13,719 bases of DNA, from the NCBI GenBank assembly GCA_021802115.1, contig JAKABA010000093.1, positions 1 through 13,719 on the forward strand, read 5' to 3'. Numbering within the stretch: position 1 is the stretch's first letter; each line of letters opens with the position of its first letter. Made by a program: the position numbers and the translations under genes. The notes under the pieces were generated by a model. That model had not been told where the DNA came from. It did not search any database and worked only from the letters and a program-made list of their open reading frames with translations. Below are positions 13,621 through 13,719 of the stretch, piece by piece. This stretch comes from a bacterium. Its GTDB lineage: Bacteria > Chloroflexota > Dormibacteria > UBA8260 > Bog-877.

Positions 13621-13719
13621 GCGGTGGCATCAGGGCCAGGATTTCCGCGGCCGCCCGGTCCGCAGCATCTGGCCGTGACCATTCCCGGGCTCGAGATTGC
13701 ATCTTAGCCAGAGCGTCAG
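13607..13719 (-). CDS. C-terminal fragment of a possible MurG-like glycosyltransferase
   Basis: A - strand open frame enters from the right edge and ends at a TGA at 13609-13607. The visible C-terminus reads DALAKMQSRAREWSRPDAA followed by DRAAAEILALMPPLSPH. The pattern M-x-x-x-A-R-x-x-x-R-P-D-A-A-x-R-x-A-x-x-[IV]-L resembles the last helix of GT-B glycosyltransferases of the MurG/diacylglycerol-glucosyltransferase type. With 37 residues the assignment is tentative, though codon use (GC-rich third positions) supports a real gene. It converges on DUF721 with a 14-bp overlap. Confidence 0.5.
   Translation of the reverse strand, partial: DALAKMQSRAREWSRPDAADRAAAEILALMPPLSPH

Noticed and set aside
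1..13719. CRISPR array, rRNA, or a new multi-gene defence cassette
   Set aside because: No regularly spaced repeats, no rRNA signatures, and every substantial gene except the lipoprotein belongs to a recognisable family.

Overview
This is the chromosomal replication-origin region of a high-GC bacterium. From right of centre, the + strand carries dnaA, dnaN, recF and a DUF721 gene. Leaving the same point on the - strand is a tightly packed run: rpmH, rnpA, yidD, yidC, jag/khpB, an unnamed lipoprotein, an M16 zinc protease and ndk. YidC is of the short Gram-positive type with no large periplasmic domain. GC content is high throughout, and the DnaA-box-like sites resemble the TTRTCCACA form. I infer a high-GC Terrabacteria lineage; Chloroflexota or Candidatus Dormibacterota fits best by feel, but sequence inspection alone cannot settle the phylum.

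Left flank (1-3340). The left edge holds the first 18 codons, on the - strand, of what looks like an IS607-family serine transposase (TnpA), with a leaderless-type promoter and short subterminal repeats. Next to it lies a + strand STAND/AAA signalling ATPase with a long TPR-like tail. This gene has lost its natural 5' end where the mobile-element DNA begins, and an in-frame TGA falls directly after its Walker B motif, so it is very probably a pseudogene. About 450 bp without a convincing gene follow.

Middle (3341-9006). A signal peptidase I gene (lepB, +) with an apparently leaderless GTG start converges on ndk (-), and their coding ends overlap by 44 bp. The - strand run from rpmH to ndk joins ribosomal protein L34, the RNase P protein, membrane insertion (YidD/YidC), an RNA-binding KH/R3H protein, a lipoprotein, a processing-peptidase-like protease and nucleotide metabolism. 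Most junctions are 4-11 bp overlaps or short gaps, so it looks like one operon with translational coupling. Two of its genes appear to start at non-standard codons: ATC for rpmH and CTG for the lipoprotein.

Origin (9007-11055). The rpmH-dnaA spacer contains candidate divergent promoters and two DnaA-box-like sites. The 268-bp dnaA-dnaN spacer contains a denser cluster of DnaA-box-like 9-mers and is the best oriC candidate.

Right flank (11056-13719). dnaN has a perfect AAGGAGG and a TTG start. recF follows after 19 bp, with its ribosome-binding site inside a GGCGCC hairpin that begins in the dnaN stop codon. DUF721 comes next. A - strand ORF enters from the right edge, and its C-terminus resembles a MurG-type glycosyltransferase; it overlaps the end of DUF721 by 14 bp. 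I found no CRISPR array, rRNA or tRNA and no credible wholly new defence-type system. The most unusual points are the start codons, the mobile-element/pseudogene junction and the uncharacterised lipoprotein in a core operon.
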